Positions 52,178-60,008 of a stretch of DNA of 60,008 bases are shown here, in pieces (within the stretch, counting starts at the first letter, position 1; each line of letters begins with the position of its first letter). Location of the stretch: NCBI GenBank assembly GCA_900318835.1, contig ONLW01000025.1, positions 1 through 60,008 of the forward strand. The letters run 5' to 3'. Source of the DNA: an uncultured Bacteroidales bacterium (GTDB lineage: Bacteria; Bacteroidota; Bacteroidia; Bacteroidales; P3). The position numbers and the translations under genes are program-made. The notes beneath the pieces are model-generated. The model made no database searches. It worked only from the letters and a program-made list of their open reading frames with translations, and was not told the DNA's origin.

Positions 52178-54298
52178 TTATATATTTTTTATCAGTGTTA
52201 ACTGGTTTTTGTCATTGAGGCGTTGGTAGCGTACCTCATCCATAATCTGACGCACGAGGTGGATGCCGAGGCCACCGATGGCTCGTTCGTCGGCCGAGAG
52301 GGTGGTATCGGCATCGGGCACGGTTGTGGGGTCGAAAGGCACGCCGCTGTCGGAGATGATAAACTCGAGCGAGTGCTCGCGGAGCACGGCCTCGATGTCC
52401 ACCAACCCATCAGCACCATCGGGATAGGCGTAAAGGATGACGTTGGTGACAGCCTCCTCGAGAGCCAGATTGAGACTCATACAAAGGCTTTGGTTAAGAT
52501 TCTTTTCCTCGGCAATAGTCTCCATAAAGTCAGCCAACTGGGGTATCTGCTGGATGTCGTTGTGGAGGATGAGGTGGCGTTCCTGCTTGACTGGGGTAGC
52601 GAGGTAGTGGATGACGAGGACAGTGATATCGTCGTTCTGGGGAGCATCGCCCACAAAACTGTTCACAGCAGCACGGGTGGCGTCGATCTGTCCCTGGGCG
52701 TTGCGCTTGGTGCCAAGAGTGGCCACTAGACGTTCCTCCCCGAAAAGTTCAAAGGCAGCGTTCTCGGCTTCGGTGACACCATCGGTGTAGAGGAAGAGAG
52801 TGTCCTCATAATCAAGGAAAATTTCCTGCTCCTTGAAGGAGAAGCCGGTGTCAAGACCCAGCGGAATGTTGGATTCCATGGGAAGACGGCTGACGGTGGA
52901 TCCTGTGACCACCATCGACTCGCTGCCACTCACCCTCAATGCCGGATTATGGCCCGCATTGCAATAGCGCAACTGGCCGGTAACAAGATCAAGCACGCCG
53001 CAGAAGAAGGTGACAAACATACTGTTCTCGTTCTTCTCGGCCATTGAGTCGTTCATGGCACTGACGATCTTGGCGGGGCCGTACTCTCGACTCGAAATGG
53101 CGCGGAAAAGGCTCTGCGTCACCGTCATCACCAGTGCCGCCGGCACACCTTTGCCTGAGACGTCACCGATGCAGAAGAAGAGTTTCTCGTCGCGGATGTA
53201 GAAGTCGTAGAGGTCGCCACCCACCTCCTTGGCCGGCACGATGCAAGCGGCGATATCTAGATCTGTGCGCTTTGGAAATGCCGGGAAGGTTTTGGGAATG
53301 AGCGACATCTGTATATCATGGGCGATACGGAGTTCATTCTGTATCAACTCTTTCTGTGTATTAAGTTTCTTGTATTTCATCTGGTTCTTGGCAATCAGAC
53401 GAAGGATCACGATAATCATCACAATGCCGAGAATCTGCAAGATTTTCACCACCATCCCCACCCTGCGCATACCAGCAAAGAGGTCATCTTCCGGAATGAC
53501 GATGGAGAGGGTCCAGTCGGTATGCACCACCGGAGCGCTATAGCAAAGGACAGAACCGTCAGTAGTGTCGGTAGTAGTGTATTTGGTGGTGTCGGTACAC
53601 ATCATGAGGAGCCCACTCCGGCTCGTCACAGTGCTGTAGGAGTTGGGGTAGGGCTTGGTGTGTTCCATCAAATCAGCAAGCCATTCGAGCGAGATGTCGG
53701 CTGTGAGAATAGCCGCCACCTTGCCGTTGAGATCCTTTACCGGCATGGAAAATGTGGTCATCAGCATGTCACCGCCTCCTTCATCGAAGTAGGGCTCCGA
53801 CCAGTAGCCTTCGCCGCGGGCTATAGGCTGGATGAACCATTCCTGCGAGGGGTAATCGTAGCTCTCGGTGGCCAGCGAACGGGTTTCAATCTTGCCGGTT
53901 TTCATGTTGCGGGTGGCATACGGCGAATAGAGCGGATACTTCTTGCTGTAGCCCGGCACCATGGCGATAGTAGAGCCAACCACCACGGGGTTGAGTTCCA
54001 CCACACGCTGCGGCACCCGCATCAGACTATCGGGGTTTTCCAAGCACCATTCGGCCACCCACATGCTGTTAACAACCGCTCCTTCGGCCTGATTCACGAT
54101 ATCCATAATCTTGTTTGTAGCACCCTGCAGTTCGCTCTGTGCCCGCTGCGAGGCTTCCTCTTTGATGCCGCGTTGCGAATAGACGTATTGGATGATGCTG
54201 GTGGCCTCGAGCGTTACAATGGCTATCACCACCACCAGCAAACCAGCACGTGCCGACTTGCCTAGAATCTTCTTTTCAGTTTTTTCTGTTTTGCTCAT
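52178..54298 (-). CDS. Membrane sensor SpoIIE-type phosphatase with C-terminal RsbW-like ATPase domain
   Basis: The 706-residue protein has a first membrane helix (about 14-38), a periplasmic Cache-like sensor domain (about 45-280; YDYPSQEWFIQPIARGEGYWSEPYFDEGGGD), and a second helix (about 285-308). A PP2C/SpoIIE phosphatase domain follows (about 340-560) with VGGDLYDFY, CIGDVSGKGVPAAL and LFLYTDGVTEAE. The final domain (about 575-700) is a GHKL ATPase with LALEEAVTNVILYAY, SDSGVPFDP and GGLGIHLVRQIMD. It therefore unites sensor, phosphatase and anti-sigma-type kinase that act on the adjacent STAS protein. Confidence 0.92.
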   Translation of the reverse strand: MSKTEKTEKKILGKSARAGLLVVVIAIVTLEATSIIQYVYSQRGIKEEASQRAQSELQGATNKIMDIVNQAEGAVVNSMWVAEWCLENPDSLMRVPQRVVELNPVVVGSTIAMVPGYSKKYPLYSPYATRNMKTGKIETRSLATESYDYPSQEWFIQPIARGEGYWSEPYFDEGGGDMLMTTFSMPVKDLNGKVAAILTADISLEWLADLMEHTKPYPNSYSTVTSRSGLLMMCTDTTKYTTTDTTDGSVLCYSAPVVHTDWTLSIVIPEDDLFAGMRRVGMVVKILQILGIVMIIVILRLIAKNQMKYKKLNTQKELIQNELRIAHDIQMSLIPKTFPAFPKRTDLDIAACIVPAKEVGGDLYDFYIRDEKLFFCIGDVSGKGVPAALVMTVTQSLFRAISSREYGPAKIVSAMNDSMAEKNENSMFVTFFCGVLDLVTGQLRYCNAGHNPALRVSGSESMVVTGSTVSRLPMESNIPLGLDTGFSFKEQEIFLDYEDTLFLYTDGVTEAENAAFELFGEERLVATLGTKRNAQGQIDATRAAVNSFVGDAPQNDDITVLVIHYLATPVKQERHLILHNDIQQIPQLADFMETIAEEKNLNQSLCMSLNLALEEAVTNVILYAYPDGADGLVDIEAVLREHSLEFIISDSGVPFDPTTVPDADTTLSADERAIGGLGIHLVRQIMDEVRYQRLNDKNQLTLIKNI

Positions 54299-54343
54299 TT
54301 TCGGTAGGTTATTGGTTTAGGCCTGCGGAAGATTACGCGTATG

Positions 54344-55087
54344 TCACTTCTTTGCGGGCTTCTTCTTGCGGGCTTTAGCCTGAGCCATGAACGCGGCGAG
54401 GAATAAAACCAAATAGACACAAGCATGGATGACATCAAGAAAGAGCGTCATCGAAGCAGCAGTGCCAAGGAGAAAAACAATTCCGATAAGCAGAGCCCAG
54501 AAGAAATTGCCGCAATTCTTAGTGTCGCGCACAATCTTGAAAATGGTGAAAGCCACGGTGAGTACAACGGTGACCACCATTGTCCAGCCACTGACAAGTC
54601 GGCTAATCTCATAAGTAATACCCGCGATGCAGACACCCAGCAAAACAATGGCAAGGCCCCATTTCCATTCCTTCCAGCGCTTCTCTTGTAACGACATGCC
54701 AGCCTCCACCGACACCTGGGCCACAATCTGCATGGTGGCAATAAAAATGCCGAAGGAAACAATCGTCGTCAGGACGATGCCCACAATGGCCCACCCTATG
54801 CCGCCTGCAGGCAAAGCACGGCAATGCCAGCCGATGCAGGGCGTGCCGTCCACCATCGGCAAGTCTGCCTGAAAGACATAATAGAACACCGCCAGCAGCG
54901 ATACTCCAAAGAGTGTGTAAAGTGCCGGATAGAAACGGTCTTTCCCACAATAGCGTACCTGATGGTTGAACAACGTCATCGTACATACCAAGACAAAAAT
55001 GATAATAAGCATCGCCAACGGACTTACGCCAAGGGGATTGCCAATGTGAAGACCTAACAGGTCGGGAAGATTTGTTAATTTGTCCAT
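54344..55087 (-). CDS. Hypothetical membrane protein between alarmone synthetase and phosphatase genes
   Basis: The 247-residue protein has about seven hydrophobic segments and a basic C-terminal tail (QAKARKKKPAKK). No family is recognised. A segment with two Cys residues (DGTPCIGWHCRALP) lies in an extracytoplasmic loop near residue 85. Its position, 45 bases from each neighbour, makes it a candidate component of the stress module. Confidence 0.65.
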   Translation of the reverse strand: MDKLTNLPDLLGLHIGNPLGVSPLAMLIIIFVLVCTMTLFNHQVRYCGKDRFYPALYTLFGVSLLAVFYYVFQADLPMVDGTPCIGWHCRALPAGGIGWAIVGIVLTTIVSFGIFIATMQIVAQVSVEAGMSLQEKRWKEWKWGLAIVLLGVCIAGITYEISRLVSGWTMVVTVVLTVAFTIFKIVRDTKNCGNFFWALLIGIVFLLGTAASMTLFLDVIHACVYLVLFLAAFMAQAKARKKKPAKK

Positions 55088-55132
55088 ATTCTTTATTTTT
55101 TTATTTTTTTGAGCACCGACTTCTGGTCGGCA

Positions 55133-56191
55133 TTATTTCTGATTCATAAACGGGAAACTTGCCGACTGCCCCACGAGCATTTCAGCCATCATATCGTTGG
55201 CTTCCGACGATCCCAGAAGCAGGTCGAAGAGATGTCTCAGACCCGTGCGACCTCCACCATTCTTCAGGATGAAAGCAATGCAGAGGTCCTGAGGACCAAC
55301 CGAGGAGGCCATGATATCGAGATCAGTAAGACCCATCTGGTAACAGGCAATCTGGTAAGCCCCCTCCGAATAGTCCTTAATGATGCGTTGCACGTCGCCG
55401 AGAGTCTGACAACCAATCTCCTTGAATGCTGCCAGATAGGGCAAGAGCGGAACATCCTGTATCTCAGCCTGGTTGATGGCAGCAATACGACGGTTCAGCG
55501 GTCGGAACGGTGCAAGGTCGAGGTAACTACGGAAAGTGTCTCCGTCCAAGGGAGCATCGTCGAGGTTACCAGAAGCAACGAGGGCCTGCATACGGCGGCG
55601 GTAGTCGGTCAGTTCAGACCGGATACGGCTAAACTGTTCGTCGACGAGTTCCAGCATTCCTGCGAGGCGGTTTAGGTTGCGGATATACTCGCGTGGTATC
55701 TCCACGCCCGACTTATAGCCGGTGTCATGGTTCATGTTCGACCACGCATGCTGCAGCAGGGTACGCATCTGGATCTCGAAGCGATAAGGCATGTCGGGTA
55801 CTCGGCAGATATAGTGCAACGACTGGTAGCCAAAACTATCCAGCGCATGCAGGCGCCGCTTGTCAACCGAATTTTCCCAGTCCACCTCAAAGAGGCGCTC
55901 AACAGCGGAAGCGACAATATCCACGTCGTCAAAATAGAAAGTAATGACACGAAGACCAAGGATATCGGTGATATCGGCCAGGCTCTTGTATTTCGACCCT
56001 TTCAACTCCAGTTTTCCCGCCAGAGAGTTTTCGGTCTTCACACGCGACTCGACAGACGCCACCAATATGCCCGCCTCTGCCAGACAGTCGCGGAGACGCT
56101 GCTTGATCTGGCTTTCAGCCTTGAGGAACATGGGCCGCTGCTCACGGTATTCCTCCATGATGGCTTCCGAATGAGGGTCTAATATATACAT
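55133..56191 (-). CDS. RelA/SpoT-type (p)ppGpp synthetase-like protein
   Basis: The protein has a stand-alone alarmone synthetase domain (about residues 30-200): VESRVKTENSLAGKLELKG, ITDILGLRVITFYFDDVD, DSFGYQSLHYICRVP and FEIQMRTLLQHAWSNMNHDTGYK hold the ATP- and GTP-binding residues. At 352 residues it is longer than RelQ-type enzymes (about 210). The C-terminal 150 residues are an unrecognised helical domain. The ATG at 56191 is preferred to the adjacent TTG. It is the first gene of a minus-strand run leading to an HD hydrolase, and an IS element lies 70 bases upstream, near its promoter. Confidence 0.9.
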   Translation of the reverse strand: MYILDPHSEAIMEEYREQRPMFLKAESQIKQRLRDCLAEAGILVASVESRVKTENSLAGKLELKGSKYKSLADITDILGLRVITFYFDDVDIVASAVERLFEVDWENSVDKRRLHALDSFGYQSLHYICRVPDMPYRFEIQMRTLLQHAWSNMNHDTGYKSGVEIPREYIRNLNRLAGMLELVDEQFSRIRSELTDYRRRMQALVASGNLDDAPLDGDTFRSYLDLAPFRPLNRRIAAINQAEIQDVPLLPYLAAFKEIGCQTLGDVQRIIKDYSEGAYQIACYQMGLTDLDIMASSVGPQDLCIAFILKNGGGRTGLRHLFDLLLGSSEANDMMAEMLVGQSASFPFMNQK

Positions 56192-56262
56192 CAATTTTTC
56201 ATTTTATTATGGTGCGTCGGATTCCAACCGACATCTCTTACTGAATTATATTATTTCACTAG

Positions 56263-57562
56263 TGTCTCTTAATTATTGTTAATTTATTTTATAATATTCT
56301 TATGCATAGCGTTTTGAGCAGCAAAACTTGTGTCCGACTTTTGAAATGTGTATATTATGGTCTGAATCGAAATCAGACCGGTTATGCATACAGGAAGCTA
56401 CGTTTTTGCTCAAATCACAATGTGCTTGCCACAGCGGCAGTTCAGGAGAATTGTCGCGAAGTATCCGGACAGGACCCAAGGATGGGGTTTCTCCCATTGG
56501 AACCACTTGCTTGTGCTCATGTTCGGATAACTCATAGGTTGCAGAAGTCTCAGGGAACTTACAGATATAACAACTGCTCATGCTAAAAGGTCTTTCAATC
56601 TCGGATTTGGTGCGTCTGCCGTCGTCAGGAACACCCTGTCGAAAGCCACTATGCTCCGCGAGCCTCGAATCTTCGAGGAATTCGCTTTCTATATGGTGTC
56701 TCTTGCCCAACAGCGTAGAATCACCAAGGAGTTTGAGCTTCATGGGCGTTTCTATGCTGTCGATTCCACTACAATCGACCTCTGTATGTCCGTCTTCCGT
56801 TGGGCGCATTTTCGCAGCACAAAGTCCGGCATCAAAGTCCACACCCAAATTGACATCGCCACGGAGATACCCGTATTCTACCGCATTACCAATGCCAACG
56901 TGCATGACACCAAGTTCATGGACAGCATCGGGTATGAGTCCAATGCTGTATACATATTCGACAGGGGATATTTCGACCTCGCCAGAATTTTCACCATACA
57001 TCAAAGCGGAGCATTCTTCATCATCCGCGAGAAGAGGCATCCAAAATTCGAGATTACTGACGGAGACGAGGCTGTCAATGGAGAAGACAACATCCTGCTT
57101 GACCAGACAATCCGTTTCACCAGTAGTAGAAACAGAGGGAATTACCCAACTGAACTCAGAAGAGTTGTCTACTATGCCTCCGATCTTGAGCAGTCTTTCG
57201 TCTACTACACCAACAACTTCCACCTCGCGGCCAAGGACATTGCCCTGCTTTACCGCTACCGTTGGCAGGTGGAACTTTTCTTCAAATGGCTCAAACAGCA
57301 TCTCCAAGTCAAGTCTTTCTGGGGTGACACCGAGAATGCTGTCAGGATACAGATTCATGTCGCCATCATCACATACTGCCTCATTGCAATCATCGAGCAT
57401 GACCTCCAGCTTGGAAGGCCCGTGGCACAGGTACTGCGCATACTCGGAAGCTCCCTGCTGGTCAAAGACGACCTGCAGGAACTCTTCGGACGAGGAACAG
57501 ATGATGGAACTGATGACGGCCAACTTGAAATTAATTTTAATTGTTAAAATTTTTAAGAGACA
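56263..57562 (+). mobile_element. IS4-type insertion sequence, copy 1 (about 1.3 kb)
   Basis: The terminal inverted repeats are TGTCTCTTAA and TTAAGAGACA. Both ends are flanked by CTAG (56259-56262 and 57563-57566), a possible four-base target duplication, although the flanks are palindromic (CACTAGTG), so the exact boundary is uncertain. It carries one transposase gene with a nonsense codon. It lies just upstream of the alarmone synthetase-like gene. Confidence 0.82.
56384..57547 (+). pseudogene. IS4-type transposase with internal stop
   Basis: The full frame begins at ATG 56384 (MHTGSYVFAQITMCLPQ) and has a DUF4372-like N-terminus (WGFSHWNHLLVLMFG). A TAA at 56528-56530 then falls where the related element has a Gln (MFGQL), after which the same frame continues to 57547. 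The DDE core is intact: YAVDSTTIDL, YIFDRGYFDL and the YREK-type box YRYRWQVELFFKWLK. The 298-residue fragment starting at 56651 is the longest uninterrupted product. It is probably inactive unless the stop is suppressed. Confidence 0.85.
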
Positions 57563-57738
57563 CTAGTGATATTATTTGTTGTTTGCGTTGTTTTTTCTTT
57601 CAACCTGCTTCAACAACGTCTTTTTTATTTTTTTATTGTGCCGTTTTTATTTTTATTATGGCATAAATCCATTGAAGAAAACCGTGATGAACATTCTCTA
57701 ATTTCGTGATAACGTCATAACGATACTACGTAATAACA

Positions 57739-57774
57739 ACAAAAAAAAAGGGAACCACTTTCTGTGATTCCCTT
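57739..57774 (-). terminator. Terminator after the truncated 5S fragment
   Basis: The minus strand reads AGGGAATCAC, a short loop, GTGGTTCCC and then nine T. It closely resembles the terminator after the 5S gene at 59871-59904, so it is part of a duplicated rRNA operon end. Confidence 0.8.
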
Positions 57775-57781
57775 ATAAAAA

Positions 57782-57839
57782 ATTGGCGGCGACCTACTTT
57801 TCCACAAACAAGTGCAGTATCATCGGCGATGTGAGGCTT
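57782..57839 (-). pseudogene. Truncated 5S rRNA (3' half only)
   Basis: Bases 57782-57839 match bases 59911-59968 of the 5S gene exactly over 58 bases (the last part of the RNA, through GCCGATGATACTGCACTTG to its end). Upstream, the similarity stops abruptly and unrelated sequence replaces the 5' half, so this is a pseudogene. Confidence 0.88.
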
Positions 57840-58048
57840 CTGCCTGGCCCCGATACTTATATACCAACTACGGCTTCTTTTCTCTTCTACTGTTATTTAC
57901 TACAAATACCACATTGACAACAATTCAGCCACTCAACAACCAGCTCTTGCTTCTCTGGCTGCTAAAGAGGGGACACGGCCTGCGAGCACCGCTGAAATCA
58001 AATCAAATGAGTGAGCAAACTTCCTTTCCACTTAAGACTCACTAAAGA

Positions 58049-58088
58049 CGAGGATACGTGTGCGGGGAGGAAAAGTAGGTCGCCGCCA
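58049..58088 (+). pseudogene. 5S rRNA 3'-end remnant, opposite orientation
   Basis: GGAAAAGTAGGTCGCCGCCA at 58069-58088 is the exact 3' end of the 5S sequence on the plus strand, forming a 20-base inverted repeat with 57784-57803. The preceding bases (GATACGTGTGC) are only weakly 5S-like. Confidence 0.7.
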
Positions 58089-58122
58089 CATTTTTATGAG
58101 GCCCCGCAGGGAACTCTCCTGT

Positions 58123-58145
58123 TGCGCCATGACTGGCGCATTTTT
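58123..58145 (+). terminator. Plus-strand terminator beyond the inverted 5S remnant
   Basis: A perfect seven-base hairpin TGCGCCA / TGGCGCA with loop TGAC is followed by TTTTT. Confidence 0.8.
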
Positions 58146-58215
58146 CAACGCCCCCAATTATATATGCAATATATAATTTTCTTATTTATAACGCCATTTT
58201 ATAACACCATTTTTA

Positions 58216-58300
58216 TATCTTTGCTACGCACACCGTTCTGCGGCTCGGGAAAGTAAGCGAGCATCCTCTCCTCTCGTTCTTGTGAACGGGTCCTTTTTTT
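58216..58300 (+). ncRNA. Possible small RNA with its own promoter and terminator
   Basis: TATCTTTG at 58216-58223 is a good -7 box. About 50 bases after the predicted start, CTCGTTC / GAACGGG around TTGT (58273-58290) is followed by seven T. No ORF lies between. A transcript of about 70 bases would result. There is no clear -33 box, so this is tentative. Confidence 0.4.
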
Positions 58301-58329
58301 ACGCCATTTTCAATAAATAATAACATTAG

Positions 58330-59633
58330 TGTCCCGTTAAAATTGGGACGATTTAATAATTAATCAAATAACCCCGGTAGGAGGGGATTATCGAGTTCTT
58401 TGACATCGTTGAAATTAGTCTTTTCAAGCAAATCTTTCAGAGATGTTTTGTCGGTTAGAGATATACCAAGTATCTGTAGGACTTCATAGGTTGAGCGTTT
58501 CAGTTCCATGTCATGCTGGACGATAGCTACGAGGCAGTAGGCAATGATAGCCGCACTGATCTGAATGCGTACCGCATTTTCAGTCGTTCCCCAGAATCTC
58601 TTGATCTTAAGATGTTGCTTCAGCCATTTGTGAAAAAGTTCAATCTGCCATCGGTTCTTGTATAAGTTGGCAACTTCGAGAGCCGTTAGATGGAAAGCAT
58701 TCGTCAGGAAAGAGAAATCCCGATCTTGTTCTACATCATGGTAGCGGACTTTCGGGATACTTCTTCATGGAAGCCTCTTTCGTCAAGGCTATCACAGCAT
58801 CTGTAAGCACATCTTTCGGCAGTCTTCGTTTCCACTTGATGCATTTATACTGTAAGTTTCGCTTGGCTCTCACCACGAAGTAGGATTCCATCATGTGGAT
58901 TCTATAGAGCTCCTTGAAAGCATTGTAACCACGATCGAAAACGTAGTAGGAGCCTTGCTCGTATGGAATCTTGTCCATCACCTTGGAATCATACACAGAC
59001 GCTGTCGTAATGTGGTAGTAAGCGGGGACGGATGTTTCCAGGTCGTACAGGAAGTGAATCTTCACACCACCTTTCTTTCTTCGGAACTTTGCCCACCAGA
59101 AGACCGAGAGGCATAGTGGTATCGTCGTAGAGTCGAAGGCATACACATGGCCTTTCAGCTTAAAGATATCCACAATCCGTTTCCTGCGAGCCAGGTCCAT
59201 CATGTAGAATGCGAACTCCTCGAAGATGCGGTAGTCACGATTTTGGTTGGCGGTAGCGAAGGTTGTCTTGGCAATCGGCTTGCTGCCCAAGCCCAGATGG
59301 TAGCACTTTGAACGGTGAGCCTCCAAAGCTACAATTAAGTCACGAAGACTCTCACGGTTGCTGAGTTGTCCGAACATCAGTGCCAAGAGTTGGTTCCAAC
59401 AGCTGAAGTGCTTAACATACTTGTCGCCCTCATACTTGCGAACAAGGTAGTTGAAGTGATTCCTGTCAAGAAATAACACCAACTGTGAGAATATGAATTT
59501 GTCTTGAAACATATACGTCCTTTTATAGAAGAACGTGGATGTTGCAATCCAAGTCCGTTGACTCCTCACATTGCCAACAAAAGACTATATTTCAATTATT
59601 TCAAAGAACTAAATATCCACTTTAACGGGACAG
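58330..59633 (-). mobile_element. IS4-type insertion sequence, copy 2 (about 1.3 kb)
   Basis: The ends are TGTCCCGTTAAA at 58330 and its complement at 59622-59633. It is related to, but clearly diverged from, copy 1 and is in the opposite orientation. No clean target duplication is visible (ATTAG left, GTAGT right). It sits between rRNA remnants and the intact 5S end. Confidence 0.82.
58360..59569 (-). pseudogene. IS4-type transposase with frameshift
   Basis: The 5' frame (59569-58736, 277 residues) carries the DUF4372-like N-terminus and the first DDE aspartates (YAFDSTTIPL, YVFDRGYN). At about 58745 it runs into a short tail, while the rest of the protein continues in another frame to 58360. 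That part contains VRYHDVEQDRDFSF, the YREK-type box YKNRWQIELFHKWLKQ and the end LDNPLLPGLFD. A one-base change near CCCGAAAGTCC would restore it. Programmed shifting is not typical of the IS4 family, so it is probably broken. Confidence 0.85.
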
Positions 59634-59713
59634 TAGTGTTCTCAACTATTTAGTAGAATTAGCCAAAAGATTTCCTCTCGACAACTGCACCTGAACAATA
59701 ATCACTACATATT

Positions 59714-59806
59714 GTTACCATAGCGTTACCATAGACTTAGCATATTCAATGGATATACAAACGATATACAAACGATATAGAAAGAGTATACAAACAATAT
59801 ACACCC
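59714..59806 (+). repeat. 11-base iteron-like tandem repeats
   Basis: Two GTTACCATAGC-type units (59714-59735) are followed by five units of GATATACAAAC and variants (59752-59806). Both sets have an 11-base period. They lie between IS copy 2 and the rRNA operon terminator. Confidence 0.75.
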
Positions 59807-59870
59807 TCCACCCTCGGCGGCTATTATCTACCAGATTTACAGGATTTCGCCCGCCATGCGGGCAGGAGAA

Positions 59871-59904
59871 CAAAAAAAAGGGAGCCATTTGCATGACTCC
59901 CTTA
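59871..59904 (-). terminator. Terminator of the rRNA operon
   Basis: The minus strand reads AGGGAGTCAT, GCAA-type loop, GGCTCCC and a run of eight T directly after the 5S gene. Confidence 0.85.
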
Positions 59905-59911
59905 GAAAGAT

Positions 59912-60008
<97 letters not shown>

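Larger units (their letters stand above)
57563..58329. other. Non-coding region between two IS copies with 5S fragments
   Basis: This 767-base stretch has T-rich sequence, a terminator, a truncated 5S rRNA 3' end, about 215 bases of unrecognised sequence, a second inverted 5S-like 3' end, a plus-strand terminator and a possible small RNA. Short frames inside it (for example 57812-58045) look non-coding. Confidence 0.6.

Noticed and set aside
56300-57523. 407-residue open frame antisense to the transposase
   Set aside because: It is longer than the interrupted transposase frame, but the plus strand carries the DDE motifs and the terminal repeats fit that orientation.
57812-58045. 77-residue frame between 5S remnants
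   Set aside because: It begins inside the 5S fragment and has no promoter or recognisable domain.

Overview
The window looks like chromosomal DNA of an anaerobic, gut- or rumen-type member of the Bacteroidota (order Bacteroidales). Three observations support this. Promoters repeatedly carry the Bacteroidota -7 box TAnnTTTG, often with a TTTG box about 19-20 bases upstream. Three secreted proteins end in type IX secretion (T9SS)-like C-terminal domains. Many genes belong to families largely confined to this phylum (DUF6029, Omp28, DUF4254, DUF4105, DUF6913, DUF6427-like). The chromosome is moderately GC-rich, and genes are often coupled by ATGA or GTGA overlaps.

Layout. 1-930: end of a DUF6266-like gene and a degraded small gene. 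932-3820: korAB, a 2-oxoacid:ferredoxin oxidoreductase. 3938-9746: a T9SS-sorted subtilase, then a run with a membrane protein, rnhB, a DUF6913 protein, dapA and a short polyprenyl synthase. 9785-18060: a TlpA-like thioredoxin, an envelope operon (DUF6029 barrel, Omp28 lipoprotein, MATE pump, patatin with outer-membrane barrel) and a DUF4254/GT9 pair. 18031-22562: a DUF4105 protein, an MscS channel, an AlkZ-related protein and a DUF1015 protein. 22668-27561: an AT-rich accessory island with an AbiEi/AbiEii-like pair, a BspA-like T9SS cargo and a PD-(D/E)XK nuclease-like protein. 27906-30719: two near-identical DUF454 genes enclosing a metallophosphoesterase and a DUF3089 lipoprotein. 30716-45905: housekeeping genes (NhaC, gcvT, hflX, parC, lepB, dprA, a TrmH-type methylase), two glycosyltransferases and an M6-like T9SS peptidase. 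46341-49552: glutathione peroxidase with an OhrR-type MarR regulator, and small envelope proteins. 49586-56191: a minus-strand run in which an alarmone synthetase-like gene, a membrane protein, a SpoIIE-type phosphatase with built-in anti-sigma-type ATPase domain, a STAS antagonist and an alarmone hydrolase-like gene are consecutive. 56263-60008: two damaged 1.3-kb IS4-type elements, 5S rRNA fragments, and the 3' end of an rRNA operon running in from the right edge.

The most unusual features are the apparent coupling of (p)ppGpp-type enzymes to a partner-switching module; four intergenic copies of a long CCATGG-centred palindrome at roughly 11-12.6 kb intervals in the same orientation; and heptanucleotide tandem arrays, several of them in frame inside genes. 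No CRISPR array, tRNA or integrase was seen.
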